Of a stretch of DNA of 64,000 bases, positions 18,495 through 27,819 are shown one piece after another; positions within the stretch are counted from its first letter, which is position 1; each line of letters opens with the position of its first letter. The DNA is taken from positions 1-64,000 of the forward strand of contig JAGWNK010000007.1 in NCBI GenBank assembly GCA_028871345.1, written 5' to 3'. The notes beneath the pieces were generated by a model. The model was not told the DNA's origin, did no database searches, and worked only from the letters and a program-made list of their open reading frames with translations. The position numbers were made by a program, and so were the translations under genes. This stretch comes from Alphaproteobacteria bacterium. GTDB taxonomy: Bacteria > Pseudomonadota > Alphaproteobacteria > Micropepsales > Micropepsaceae.

Positions 18495-21400
18495 CTATTG
18501 GCCCTTTGGCGACGGGGTCACAGCCTGCGTGTTGGGCTGAGGCTGCGGTGGTGTTGGCGCTGCCGGCTTGGGTGTGTTTGACGGGGGCGTCGGCATGCGC
18601 CCTTCGAAGATGCGCCGCAGAATTCCCGGCGCCAGCACGGACAACGGATTGATGCTGACCGACGGCTCGTCGGCGTTGCCCGTGACGGAATAGCTCATGC
18701 CGAAGATGCCTTCGCCCTGCTTCGACGTGAGCACGTCGCCGATCAGCGGGATGTTGCCGAGCACGCTGTTGATCCCGTAGATCGGCACGATGGTCCCTTT
18801 GAGCGCGATGTCGTTCTTGGAGCGGTCCACGTATCCGTCGGCGGTGATGCCGATCGCAGGACCCGTGGCGCGCGCGTCGCGCACCGCGACGACACCGTTG
18901 CGCGACGAGAATTGCACGTCGAGCGTGTCCACCTCGATGCCCTGTCCGCGCATCAGGTTGACCATGCCGCCAAGCGATCCGGCGGTGAAGACGCGGGCGA
19001 GGAACGGCTGATCGACGACGCGGAAATCGCGCAGCGTCATCTTGCCCTCGAAATCGGGCGTGTTCGCGTCGGACGTCGGCTGGTCCGCTCGACCTGGGAA
19101 CGATGCCGAGAAATCGAACTTTCCGCCGCGCATGCTGTTGAAGCCGAACAGGCCGCGGGTGAGCGTGCCCATGTCGTTGGTCGCGAGCGACATATGGCGG
19201 CCGTTGCCGTTCGGCGCGATGCTGGCCGATACCGTGGCCGTCTTGGACAGCGTTGCAGACAGTGTCATGGATGAAGGCTTGTCGGCGATGCCGGCGACGT
19301 CCAGGGCGAATTGCGACAGGGCCACGCCGTCGCGCAGCACCAGCCGGTCGAGCTTGGCGTTGATATGGAACGGCTCGTCCAGCGTATCGTCATCGCTCCC
19401 GCTGCCGTGGTGGGCCAGGCGTGAGCCGTCCAGCGACTTGCCGCGCAATTGAACATCGAGTCCGCTGCTGCCGCGGTTCAGATCGAGAGCGAAGTCGTCG
19501 ATCGGGCCGACCTTCACGGAAGGCGCGTGCAGTTGCGAGAGTTTGCCGGTGCCGTCGTACTTGGCGCTCGCCGTGACCGAGGTGCCGGGCCCCGTAATCC
19601 GGATGCCCTCGCTGGCGATGGCGCTTTTGGGGCCGAAGCCGAGATCCACCTTCGCCGTCATCGGGAAACCGGCGGGCTTGTTGACCCCGATGAAATCGAC
19701 AGTCAGTGCGGACGGTGTGAGATCGAGAGACAACGCACCTTGGGTGAGCGCGCCGCGGTGACCGGTCAACGTCCCCGATATTCCGATCGGCCCTCTGATG
19801 TAGTCCTTGGTCTTGAGCCCGAGCGCCGTCCGGGCCTGGTCGTCCACCGTGCCTTTGACCGAGATCTTGGTCGTTACGGCGTTCGCCGTCTTGAAATCTT
19901 CGGTCCAGTCCAGCGCCACGCGTGCCGCCGAACCGCCGAGCCCGGAGGTGCCCGTCGCCCGCAGCTTGGTGTTGTCGATCGCGAAATTGATCGTCCCGTC
20001 GGTCAAGCGCGTGTGGGGGCCAAGCGCCAGACTGAAACCGGTGACTGCAGCCTTGATGCCGATCGCAACCTGATCGACATCGAGCGCCTTGCGCATCGGG
20101 ACCCGGAACGACAGATCGATCTTCGCCGTGCCCTTGGAATCCGCGGCATTGACGTTGAAGCGCGTGGGGTAGCGCAGCGGCGGCATGTCCACGAGCGCCA
20201 GGACGTCGGACATCGAACCTTGCACCTGGCCCGTGATGTCTCCGGTCTCGTCCGCCGCGCCGAGATCCGGGATCGCGAACTTGGCGCCGCTGACGACCAG
20301 CGGGCCTATCTTGGCGGAACTGATGTCGGCCTTGAACGAATTGCCGTCGACAACCGCCGCGCCCTGCACCTGCGTCAGGTGCGTCAGGCCCTTGATGTAA
20401 TTGATCTCGCCGCCTGCGAGCGTGAATTTCACCGTCAAAGCCTCAGCCGGAAGCGTAGGTGCGTCGAGCATTCCCGCCGGGACATGCATCTCCAAGGAGA
20501 CGGGCCCTATCACGCCGGTCTGCATGTTCTCTGCGGCCCAATCGCGGGCCCCGGGCGCGGCCATGACCGGCCAATAACGGACGACGTCGCGCACGCTCAT
20601 CGGCGACAGGGAGGCACTGATCGAAATTGCCGGCGACTTGTCCTTCACCATGGTGAGGTCGCCTGACGCCTGCAGCGCCAAAGGCTTGCCGTTCACACCG
20701 AGGTGCTCGATCACCAGTTGCCTGGCGGAAGGTAACCACGCGCCGCGGAAATCAACGAGCTGAAACTGCACGGGTTCCGCGAACACGCCCGGAAGGTTGA
20801 GAGCAACGCTGTCCAGGCGCAACTCACCGCGAGCTTTGGCGAGCTCGCCGGTCGGCAGCGTCTGCAGATCCACCTTGCCCTGGATGTGACCGTTGATCCT
20901 GTCGGATTCGATCGTGGCATCGTCGATCAGGAGGCGCTGATTGACGCCGTCATATCGGCCGACGGCGTTCATCCGCCGGACGCGGACACCTCCATCGCGG
21001 ACGCCCGGAATGACAAAGGCGCCGGCTGCGGAGGCGCCGAAATCGGCGGACAGCAGATGGGAGCGCGCAACCTTGAACGAACCGGAAATGTCTACCTTCA
21101 GTGCGGTGTCCTTGACGGCGGCGAAGGTCTTGCTGTTGGCAGCCAGCGCACGGACTTCGAGCCCGGTGATCGCCACATCGCCGCCCACTTCGCCCGTCTT
21201 GGGCGGGAAGCGTATGTCGGCGGCGACATGTGCCGGATGTCCGGAGATTTCCACATCCGCGTTAACCCGCGCATCCAGGTTGTTGCCCGCCGTCGCCAGA
21301 CGGAAATCCGCCTGCGGCGCGACGACGAACAGACCCGTCGTCTCGTCGTAGAATGCCAGGCGGGCGTTGCGCACGGCGAAGCTTTCCAGGGACGAGGCGC

Positions 21401-21956
21401 GGCCGTTGGTGGTCCGGATCGCATCGGAGATGCGGCTGAGGATGTCATGCTCCTGCTTGTCCTTCTCGACACCCAACCTCAGGCCGCCGTTCGCAGTGCG
21501 AACCAGTGTGAGTTGGACGCCGACCAGGGCAATCCGCTTGACGACGATATTGCCCTGCAGGAACGGCCTTGCGGCGAGCCCGATTTCCGCCTTCGGCGCC
21601 TGCGCGATGATGCGCCCGCTGCTGTCAAAGACCCGGGTGCCGAGGATGACGAGGTTGACGCGGCCTTCGTCGCGCTCCCATTCGATGGCAGCCTGGTCGT
21701 ACTTCACTTCGATTCCTGGAAGCGCGCGGTCGAGGGCCTCGGCAAGCGTGTTGCCGAACGGCCCCAGCGAGACAGGTCCGAAAAGGAGGCGTACGCCCGC
21801 CCCAATGGCGAAAAATGCCAATGCCGCCGCAATGCCTGTCGCCACCAGGGCAGCGCGGCTGACATGGTGCGCCTTCACATACCGCCGTATGAAGGCGATA
21901 GGGGACCGCCGGGCCAAATCAGACAAGATCAAGGGTCGCGCACCTCGTCCATCCAC
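18495..21956 (-). CDS. Very large AsmA/YhdP-like protein (DUF3971 and AsmA-2 domains), inner-membrane anchored
   Basis: About 1150 residues: a short cytoplasmic N-terminus, one membrane helix (about residues 33-60), a long periplasmic beta-rich body, and a Pro/Thr/Gln-rich tail of about 45 residues. Repeating VxGxx/ADxxF-type beta segments, NRDxxFxISAS-like stretches and the C-terminal FEGKMTLRDFRVVDQPFLARVF, VDTLDVQFSSRNGVVAVRDA and MSYSVTGNADEPSVSINPLSVLAPG match AsmA-like/YhdP proteins, thought to bridge the periplasm and move phospholipid to the outer membrane. The start codon is uncertain: GTG at 21956 is used, with an in-frame TTG at 21932 behind an acgagg as alternative. Confidence 0.85.
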   Translation of the reverse strand: MDGRGARPLILSDLARRSPIAFIRRYVKAHHVSRAALVATGIAAALAFFAIGAGVRLLFGPVSLGPFGNTLAEALDRALPGIEVKYDQAAIEWERDEGRVNLVILGTRVFDSSGRIIAQAPKAEIGLAARPFLQGNIVVKRIALVGVQLTLVRTANGGLRLGVEKDKQEHDILSRISDAIRTTNGRASSLESFAVRNARLAFYDETTGLFVVAPQADFRLATAGNNLDARVNADVEISGHPAHVAADIRFPPKTGEVGGDVAITGLEVRALAANSKTFAAVKDTALKVDISGSFKVARSHLLSADFGASAAGAFVIPGVRDGGVRVRRMNAVGRYDGVNQRLLIDDATIESDRINGHIQGKVDLQTLPTGELAKARGELRLDSVALNLPGVFAEPVQFQLVDFRGAWLPSARQLVIEHLGVNGKPLALQASGDLTMVKDKSPAISISASLSPMSVRDVVRYWPVMAAPGARDWAAENMQTGVIGPVSLEMHVPAGMLDAPTLPAEALTVKFTLAGGEINYIKGLTHLTQVQGAAVVDGNSFKADISSAKIGPLVVSGAKFAIPDLGAADETGDITGQVQGSMSDVLALVDMPPLRYPTRFNVNAADSKGTAKIDLSFRVPMRKALDVDQVAIGIKAAVTGFSLALGPHTRLTDGTINFAIDNTKLRATGTSGLGGSAARVALDWTEDFKTANAVTTKISVKGTVDDQARTALGLKTKDYIRGPIGISGTLTGHRGALTQGALSLDLTPSALTVDFIGVNKPAGFPMTAKVDLGFGPKSAIASEGIRITGPGTSVTASAKYDGTGKLSQLHAPSVKVGPIDDFALDLNRGSSGLDVQLRGKSLDGSRLAHHGSGSDDDTLDEPFHINAKLDRLVLRDGVALSQFALDVAGIADKPSSMTLSATLSKTATVSASIAPNGNGRHMSLATNDMGTLTRGLFGFNSMRGGKFDFSASFPGRADQPTSDANTPDFEGKMTLRDFRVVDQPFLARVFTAGSLGGMVNLMRGQGIEVDTLDVQFSSRNGVVAVRDARATGPAIGITADGYVDRSKNDIALKGTIVPIYGINSVLGNIPLIGDVLTSKQGEGIFGMSYSVTGNADEPSVSINPLSVLAPGILRRIFEGRMPTPPSNTPKPAAPTPPQPQPNTQAVTPSPKGQ

Positions 21957-22062
21957 ATGCGCCGCACGCTTGCGGGCCCGGAGGGCTCTTGCGCTGAATC
22001 GCGCATCACTTTATCGCCTATACGGCCCGACGCCCCGCCGCAACTTAACTTCTGGATACGGC

Positions 22063-22527
22063 ATGGACCTCAAGCCCGGCGACAAGGCCCCCGCGTTCAA
22101 GCTCGCCACCGATGGCGACGGCGAGATTTCGCTGTCGAGCCTCAAGGGCCGTCCGTTTGTTGTGTACTTCTACCCTAAAGACGATACTTCCGGTTGCACG
22201 AAGGAAGCACTGGATTTCACGAAATTCCGTAAGAAATTTCAAGACTTAGGCGTTCCCGTGATTGGCGTGTCGAAGGACAGCGCCACCTCTCACCACAAGT
22301 TCAAAACCAAACACAAGTTGAACATAACGCTTGGCTCCGATCCCGAAACCAAGACCGCGCAGGCCTACGGCGTATGGGTCGAGAAAAGCATGTATGGCCA
22401 CAGGTATATGGGCATGGAGCGCGCCACCTTCCTGGTCGATGCCGGGGGCAAAATCCGCCAAGTCTGGCGGAAAGTGAAGGTGGCAGGCCATGCGGAGGCC
22501 GTGCTCGCTGCGGCAAAATTGCTTTGA
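22063..22527 (+). CDS. bcp: Thiol peroxidase of the Bcp/PrxQ family, without resolving Cys
   Basis: Peroxiredoxin of 154 residues reducing peroxides in the cytoplasm. The peroxidatic Cys45 is in DDTSGCTKEALDF. In two-cysteine Bcp the resolving Cys is five residues later (GCTxEAC); here it is Leu50 and no other Cys is present, so it should act as a 1-Cys enzyme recycled by an external thiol. FYPKD, VIGVSKDS and MERATFLVD are conserved. The ATG at 22063 begins the canonical MDLKPGDKAPAF; the upstream open frame is antisense to the AsmA-like gene. Confidence 0.93.
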   Translation: MDLKPGDKAPAFKLATDGDGEISLSSLKGRPFVVYFYPKDDTSGCTKEALDFTKFRKKFQDLGVPVIGVSKDSATSHHKFKTKHKLNITLGSDPETKTAQAYGVWVEKSMYGHRYMGMERATFLVDAGGKIRQVWRKVKVAGHAEAVLAAAKLL

Positions 22528-22676
22528 CGGCCCGGAAATCTTCGGCACCGCCCGCCCGGCGATTAACCTCCAAGTCGTTTTTCTGGGCTAACAACTTGAT
22601 CCACAGCCCACAAAAAGGTGAAATGCCGTCAACTGGGGTCGGCGCGGTCAAAGACGCCCAAAAGGGAAGTGTGGAG

Positions 22677-24107
22677 ATGAACGGGACGCTCGCGGAGCGC
22701 GTCTGGGCGTGGCTTCATGAGACATTTCCGGAGCGTCAGGTATACGTCCGCAGCGACGGGCGCGTGCAGTTCTTTACCTTTGGGCCTGCGCTGCAGGCGG
22801 CCCTGGCCGGCCTTTCACTGATCTTCCTCGGTTGGGTGGCGTTCGCCACCGTGAACGTGATCTTCAAGGACCGCATCATTGCGGCCAAGGACCACCGCTT
22901 CCAGCAGGCGCAGTCGGCCTACGAGAACCGCCTGGCCGACTTGCAGCTCTCCTATGACGAAGTGAACGGCGCCCTGGTCTCGGCAGAGGACAAGTTCAAG
23001 GCCACGGCCGACGAGCTGCAGGCCAAGCAGAATACGATCATGGGCTTCCTCGATCGGCGTCAGCAGGTTGACCAGGTCCTTACCAACAGCAGCATGCCGC
23101 TGCCTGCCGACAACAGCGCTGCCGGCTCGGGCCGCGAGTCGCCCAACGATGCCCTGGAAGCCCCGACGCCGCCCTCCTCGATCGGCAGCGGCAACTATGG
23201 CGGGTCTTCCGACATCACGGTCAACCCTCAGCCGGTCAAACCGCAGCCGAGGACCGCCAAGCCGGCGCACGCGAGCCTGCTCGATTTCAGCGGCGCGGTT
23301 GGTAGGCTCGCCGGGGTGCTGTTTGGACCGAAAAAGGAAGCCGAGATATCTCCCGCGACGGTCGAGCGGCATCCCATTCTGAAACGCCTGGCCGCGCAGA
23401 CCGAGCGGGTCCGCAGAATGGGCACCAGCGAAACGATGCTGATGGCGCGGGCCCAGGGCGAAGCGGCCGATGGCGTCAAGGAGATCCAGGCAGTTCTGCG
23501 CCATACGGGAATTAACCCTGATCAGTTTCAGCAGCAGCTAAATCAGTCCGAAGGGGTCGGTGGCCCCGAGATACCCCTGGAGTCGGTTCACATCGAAGGC
23601 ATCAGCGACACGGCGTTCCAGCAGGCTTATCTGCGCGCGTCCGCGGTCCTCGAGCAGCTTAATGAGTTATTGAGGGGCATGCGCCACGTGCCGCTGACCA
23701 CACCCGTCTCCGGTAGCCAGTTCGAACGCTCCAGCGGCTTCGGGCCGCGCGTCGATCCGTTTACCGGTCATTATGCATTCCATCCCGGAATCGATTTCGC
23801 AGGACCGTGGGGTGCTATCGTGCGCGCGACAGCGCCGGGTAAAGTTGTTTGGGCCGGACCCCGCGGCTCATACGGAAACATGGTTGAAATTGACCATGGC
23901 TATGGAATTCACACGAGATACGCACATCTATCATCGATCTTGGTGCATGTGGGCGCTAAGCTTGGTGAAGGTTCGCCAGTCGGAAAACTCGGGTCGACGG
24001 GGCGTAGTACCGGACCGCATGTCCACTATGAAGTTTGGTACGATGATGTGGTGAGAAACCCGAGGAACTTCATCGAGGCAGGGCGACATGTTCTCCAGCA
24101 AGAGTAA
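22677..24107 (+). CDS. Membrane-anchored M23 (LytM) metallopeptidase
   Basis: Probable peptidoglycan endopeptidase of about 476 residues. It has a cytoplasmic N-terminus, one membrane helix (about residues 38-60), a coiled-coil stretch (about 70-125), a Pro/Ser/Gly-rich linker and a C-terminal LytM domain. Zinc motifs are HPGID (HxxxD) and HVHYEV (HxH), with GYGIHTRYAHLS between. All zinc ligands are present, so it should be active. Start ATG at 22677; an in-frame ATG at 22623 after an aaggtga would add 18 residues. The 3' end overlaps the bactofilin gene by 20 bases, a pairing seen widely in alphaproteobacteria and linked to cell-shape control. Confidence 0.9.
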   Translation: MNGTLAERVWAWLHETFPERQVYVRSDGRVQFFTFGPALQAALAGLSLIFLGWVAFATVNVIFKDRIIAAKDHRFQQAQSAYENRLADLQLSYDEVNGALVSAEDKFKATADELQAKQNTIMGFLDRRQQVDQVLTNSSMPLPADNSAAGSGRESPNDALEAPTPPSSIGSGNYGGSSDITVNPQPVKPQPRTAKPAHASLLDFSGAVGRLAGVLFGPKKEAEISPATVERHPILKRLAAQTERVRRMGTSETMLMARAQGEAADGVKEIQAVLRHTGINPDQFQQQLNQSEGVGGPEIPLESVHIEGISDTAFQQAYLRASAVLEQLNELLRGMRHVPLTTPVSGSQFERSSGFGPRVDPFTGHYAFHPGIDFAGPWGAIVRATAPGKVVWAGPRGSYGNMVEIDHGYGIHTRYAHLSSILVHVGAKLGEGSPVGKLGSTGRSTGPHVHYEVWYDDVVRNPRNFIEAGRHVLQQE

Positions 24108-24639
24108 GGATAAGGATACAAGCGCACCCGCGGCGCCGACCGCACAATCCTCGCTGCAGCCAAAACGCATGGCGCGGTCGTCGGCGCCGTCCATCATCAG
24201 TTCCGATCTCGTGGTGCAAGGCACGTTGACCTCGAGCGGTGACATCCAGATTGATGGCCGCGTCGAAGGTGACGTGAACAGCGCCGGTCTGGTCATCGGC
24301 GACAAGGCATTCATTCACGGCGACATCATGGCCGAAGAGGTCACGGTGCGCGGCCGGGTGCAGGGCGGCATCCGCGCGCGCAAGGTGCTTCTGGCGTCGA
24401 CTTGCCACGTCGAGGGCAACATCTTGCACGAAGCGTTCGCCGTGGAAACGGGAGCCTTCTTCGAGGGAAACTGCCGCCACGCCGACAACCCGCTGGCGGA
24501 AGAGGCACCAAAGAAGTCCGACTACCGCGCTGCGCCTGCGGCATCGGCCGCGACCGCGGCTTCGACGGTGTCCGCCATGGTCTCACGCCCGATGGCGGCG
24601 GCCTCCACGGCCACCTTCACGCCGCTGAAGACCAACTGA
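24088..24639 (+). CDS. Bactofilin (polymer-forming cytoskeletal protein)
   Basis: A 183-residue bactofilin. The DUF583 beta-helix core (about residues 38-140) has the regular GxIQIDGRVEGDV, KAFIHGDIMAEEVTVRGRV, RARKVLLASTCHVEGNI repeats. N- and C-terminal tails are disordered (K/S/P/A rich). Bactofilins self-polymerise on the inner membrane and recruit peptidoglycan enzymes, so the overlapping M23 peptidase gene is a likely partner. A terminator follows. Confidence 0.93.
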   Translation: MFSSKSKDKDTSAPAAPTAQSSLQPKRMARSSAPSIISSDLVVQGTLTSSGDIQIDGRVEGDVNSAGLVIGDKAFIHGDIMAEEVTVRGRVQGGIRARKVLLASTCHVEGNILHEAFAVETGAFFEGNCRHADNPLAEEAPKKSDYRAAPAASAATAASTVSAMVSRPMAAASTATFTPLKTN

Positions 24640-24663
24640 CGGTTCTTGCAGACAGATTTGCGG

Positions 24664-24691
24664 AAGCCGGAAACGCCCGTTTCCGGCTTTT
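24664..24691 (+). terminator. Rho-independent terminator after the bactofilin gene
   Basis: Perfect 11-base stem AAGCCGGAAAC (24664-24674) / GTTTCCGGCTT (24679-24689) with a 4-base loop GCCC, running into a short T tract on the plus strand. It lies between convergent bactofilin and prfB genes and may serve both, although the minus-strand side lacks a T run. Confidence 0.75.
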
Positions 24692-24701
24692 GCGTTCGCG
24701 G

Positions 24702-25833
24702 CTAATCGAGATCCTTGATCTCTTCGGCCTTCTTGCCGCCCACGGCCTGCGCCAGAGCCGCCGCCATGAACGGATCGAGCTCGCCGTCAAGCACGTCCTG
24801 AGGCGCGCGACTTTCGACGCCCGTGCGCAGATCCTTGACGAGCTGATAGGGCTGCAACACGTAGGACCGGATCTGATGGCCCCAGCCGATGTCGGATTTC
24901 TCGCCGATGAAGGCGCCGGTTTCCGCACGCTTCTTTTCGAGTTCGATCTCATAGAGGCGTGACCGCAGCATGTCCCAGCAGACGGCCCGGTTCTGGTGCT
25001 GCGAACGCTCGGTCTGGCAGGACACGGCGATGCCGGTCGGAAGGTGCGTAATGCGGACGGCGCTCTCCGTCTTGTTGACGTGCTGGCCGCCGGCGCCCGA
25101 GGCCCGATAGACGTCGATGCGAACATCCTTTTCGGGAATATCGATCTCGATCGTCTGATCGATAACCGGATACACCGTCACTGACGAGAAGCTCGTATGC
25201 CGGCGGGCGTTGGCGTCAAAGGGCGAGATGCGCACCAAGCGGTGGACGCCGGCTTCGCTTTTCAGCCAGCCATAAGCGTTGGGGCCCTTGACCAGCAAGG
25301 TCGCCGACTTGATGCCGGCGCCTTCGCCTTCGCTTTCTTCGAGCCACTCGAGCTTATACCCCTTGCGCTCCGCCCACCGCGTGTACATACGCAGCAGCAT
25401 CTCCGCCCAATCCTGGCTTTCGGTGCCTCCCGCGCCGGCATGGATCTCCAAATAGGTGTCGTTGCCGTCGGCTTCGCCGGACAGCATGGATTCCAGCCGC
25501 AACGCGTCGGCGCGCCTGGCCAGTGCATCGATCGACCTTTCGGCATCGGCCACCATCGCCGCCTCGTTCTCGGCTTCAGCAAGTTCGAGGAGGCCCTGCG
25601 CGTCGGCGAGTTCGCCCTCCACCGCACGAACCGACGCGAGCGCCTCGTCAAGGCGCTGGCGCTCGCGCATCAGCTTCTGGGCTTCCTGGGGGCTGTTCCA
25701 AATGGCCGGATCCTCGGCCTTGGCGTTCAGTTCATCGAGGCGACGAACGGCTTTGTCCCAGTCAAAGATGCCTCCTCAGCAGGGCGACGGCCTGCTGGAT
25801 TTCGTCGACGTTGCGTTTGGTCTCGGGACGCAT
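24702..25833 (-). CDS. prfB: Peptide chain release factor 2 (RF2) with programmed +1 frameshift
   Basis: RF2 recognises UGA and UAA stops. The gene is read in two frames: 23 codons from the ATG at 25833 to CTT, then an in-frame TGA (25764-25762), and after a +1 shift 353 more residues starting GAC TGG GAC. Total is 376 residues, close to other RF2s. In full numbering the stop-codon-reading SPF lies at 203-205 and the peptidyl-hydrolysis GGQ at 248-250. An AGGAGG three bases before the CTT provides the usual frameshift stimulus. This is autoregulation: low RF2 lets the ribosome shift. The ClC gene lies 55 bases upstream on the same strand. Confidence 0.96.
25761..25776 (-). promoter_or_regulatory. 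Programmed +1 frameshift site of prfB
   Basis: Minus strand reads AGGAGG-CAT-CTT-TGA-C: an internal Shine-Dalgarno three bases upstream of the slippery CTT, followed by UGA and C, the weak-termination context of classic RF2 frameshift sites. Bases before and after translate as RF2 only if one base is skipped. Confidence 0.95.
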
Positions 25834-25888
25834 GGCTTGGTCTCTTGCGGCGAGCCGATATAGGGTCTCGGCAGGGCGAGTGCAATCG

Positions 25889-27730
25889 TCAGTCGGGCGG
25901 CGGTTCGAGGGCGTAAAGCCCACTTCCGGACTCGCTGGCCCGCAGATGTTCGAGTTCCTGGGTATACCGCTTGAGGGCATAGGCCTCGGTCATGAACCCT
26001 ACGACCCTGTGATCCGTCCGCGAGGCCAGTACGGGCAGCGTTTCGCTCTGGGTATCCTCGAAGCGCAGGAGCGCCGTGCGCAGATTGTCCCCCGGCAGCA
26101 GATGCAGCGCCCCGTGGCGCGCCAGATCACCGACCACAATGCCCGGCAAGGCGTCATCGAGGCCGTAATCGTGCGCCGCGATCATATCGATGGCGCCGAC
26201 ATACTGTCCGGCCCTGTCGATCACGAAGACCCGCTTGGCGGCCCCGGGCGGATACATCTCGCGCAGAGCCCGCAAGGTCATGTCGTTCATGACGATCTTC
26301 GGATCCGAACGCATCAGGCGGCCCACGGTCAGCTCGGAGATCCAGCCGACGTCGTGGGCACCCCGGATGGAAAGCCCTTTGAGATGGAAACGCCAGGTCG
26401 CGAAGGAATAGCCGAAGGTAAGGCGGACGATGGTCGAGGCGATGGTCACGGCGAGAAGCACCCCGACGGTGACGGCAAAGTCGCCGGTGGCCTCGAGGAC
26501 CAGGAAAACCATGGTGAACGGGGCCCCGATGATGGCGGCCGCGACGGATCCCATGCCGGCGAGCATGAACGCCGAACGCTGGGCGGCGATCTCGGGAAAC
26601 ACGAGAGCCCCCAGCTGGGCAAAGATGGCTCCGAAGAGCGCCCCCAGAAACAGCGATGAACTGAATAGCCCGCCGCGAAACCCGGACCCCACCGAGATGG
26701 CCGATGCAATCACCTTCGCCAGCAGCAGGACCGCCAGGAGCAGCAAGGGCAGCTGCGTGCTGAAATGGAACTGGATGGCGCCGTGTCCGCTTCCCAGGAC
26801 CTGCGGGAAGAAGAATGCGATGGCGGAGAGGAGCAGGCCGCCGATCGCCGGTCTTGCCCAATCCGGGATGCGCGCTGCCCGCAGCAGGCGCTCGGTGAGC
26901 GTCACGGACTGCATGGCCACGATCGCAATGCCGGCCGCAACCAGCCCCATCACGGCAAAGATGTAATAGCTGGTGGGGGCCATGGTGAGCCCGCCCGTTA
27001 CTTCGAAGAGCTCCTGCATATGGGTTATCGAGCGCTGGACCAGGGCGGCGCAGACCGACGCCACGACGACGGGGGCAAGTGCCCTTGTCGTATATCCGCC
27101 GAGAACGAGCTCGAAGCCGTAGAAGGCTCCCGCCAGCGGCGCGTTGAAGGCCGCCGCGATCGCCGCTCCCGCGCCGGCGGTCACAAAGATGCGCATGTCG
27201 ATCCGCCGCAGGCGGCAGTACTGTCCTGCGAGCGAATAGAATGCCCCGCCGAGCTGCGTGTAGCCCGCCTCCATGCCAAGGGATGCTCCCGCCGCGTTCG
27301 ACAACAGCGTGGAGAATGTCAGACGCAAGGAGTCGGCGAACGACATGCGGCCGCCGAACAGGGCATTGGCCTCGATGGGGTCGACGATCTCGGAGCCGCG
27401 CCGGTGGGTGGCGCGCCGGAAGAGGCCGAGGAGAAGTCCGCCGACCACGGGGATGATGAGGATGCGTGTGGGCGACACGCCGATGCCGCTGCTGAGAAAC
27501 TCCCGCATCGGCAGCGAGAAATTGGTGCGGTGGAGGAAAACGACCGCCTCGCGCAGCAAGGCGACGCCCAGTCCGACGACGGCACCGAGAGCCGCACAGA
27601 GCACGATCTGCAGGAACTCGTTGGCGCGCAACGCCCGCTGAAGCGACAGGAGGCCAAGCTTGGCCCTGCGGCCAAGAAAACGTCCGCCAGGGCCGGAAAA
27701 TTCCAGGAGACCACTGAAATGCACGGGCAT
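25889..27730 (-). CDS. ClC-family chloride channel/transporter with C-terminal CBS pair
   Basis: A 613-residue ClC protein with about ten or more hydrophobic segments (residues 40-450) and two CBS domains (about 470-590). The usual GREGP filter/gate motif reads GMEAGYTQ: the gating Glu is kept but Arg and Pro are not. The later GxFxP motif reads GLFSSSL, without Pro, so ion selectivity may differ from E. coli ClcA. Start ATG at 27730. It sits between mrcA and prfB, genes that are usually direct neighbours in alphaproteobacteria, so it is likely an insertion into a conserved block. Whether it is a channel or an antiporter is unknown. Confidence 0.9.
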   Translation of the reverse strand: MPVHFSGLLEFSGPGGRFLGRRAKLGLLSLQRALRANEFLQIVLCAALGAVVGLGVALLREAVVFLHRTNFSLPMREFLSSGIGVSPTRILIIPVVGGLLLGLFRRATHRRGSEIVDPIEANALFGGRMSFADSLRLTFSTLLSNAAGASLGMEAGYTQLGGAFYSLAGQYCRLRRIDMRIFVTAGAGAAIAAAFNAPLAGAFYGFELVLGGYTTRALAPVVVASVCAALVQRSITHMQELFEVTGGLTMAPTSYYIFAVMGLVAAGIAIVAMQSVTLTERLLRAARIPDWARPAIGGLLLSAIAFFFPQVLGSGHGAIQFHFSTQLPLLLLAVLLLAKVIASAISVGSGFRGGLFSSSLFLGALFGAIFAQLGALVFPEIAAQRSAFMLAGMGSVAAAIIGAPFTMVFLVLEATGDFAVTVGVLLAVTIASTIVRLTFGYSFATWRFHLKGLSIRGAHDVGWISELTVGRLMRSDPKIVMNDMTLRALREMYPPGAAKRVFVIDRAGQYVGAIDMIAAHDYGLDDALPGIVVGDLARHGALHLLPGDNLRTALLRFEDTQSETLPVLASRTDHRVVGFMTEAYALKRYTQELEHLRASESGSGLYALEPPPD

Positions 27731-27819
27731 TCACTCTCGACACACTGCGCCCCGGCGCACCGTGCGTAGCATGCCGCATCGAGATTCCCGGTGCTACCTG
27801 GAAATAACTCCGCCGGCGA

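Noticed and set aside
22374-24107. M23 peptidase reading from 22374
   Set aside because: The extension overlaps bcp on the same strand in another frame; the real N-terminus with its membrane helix begins at 22677 or 22623.
24702-25670. prfB as a 322-residue gene starting at 25670
   Set aside because: The RF2 N-terminal domain continues upstream through the frameshift site to the ATG at 25833.
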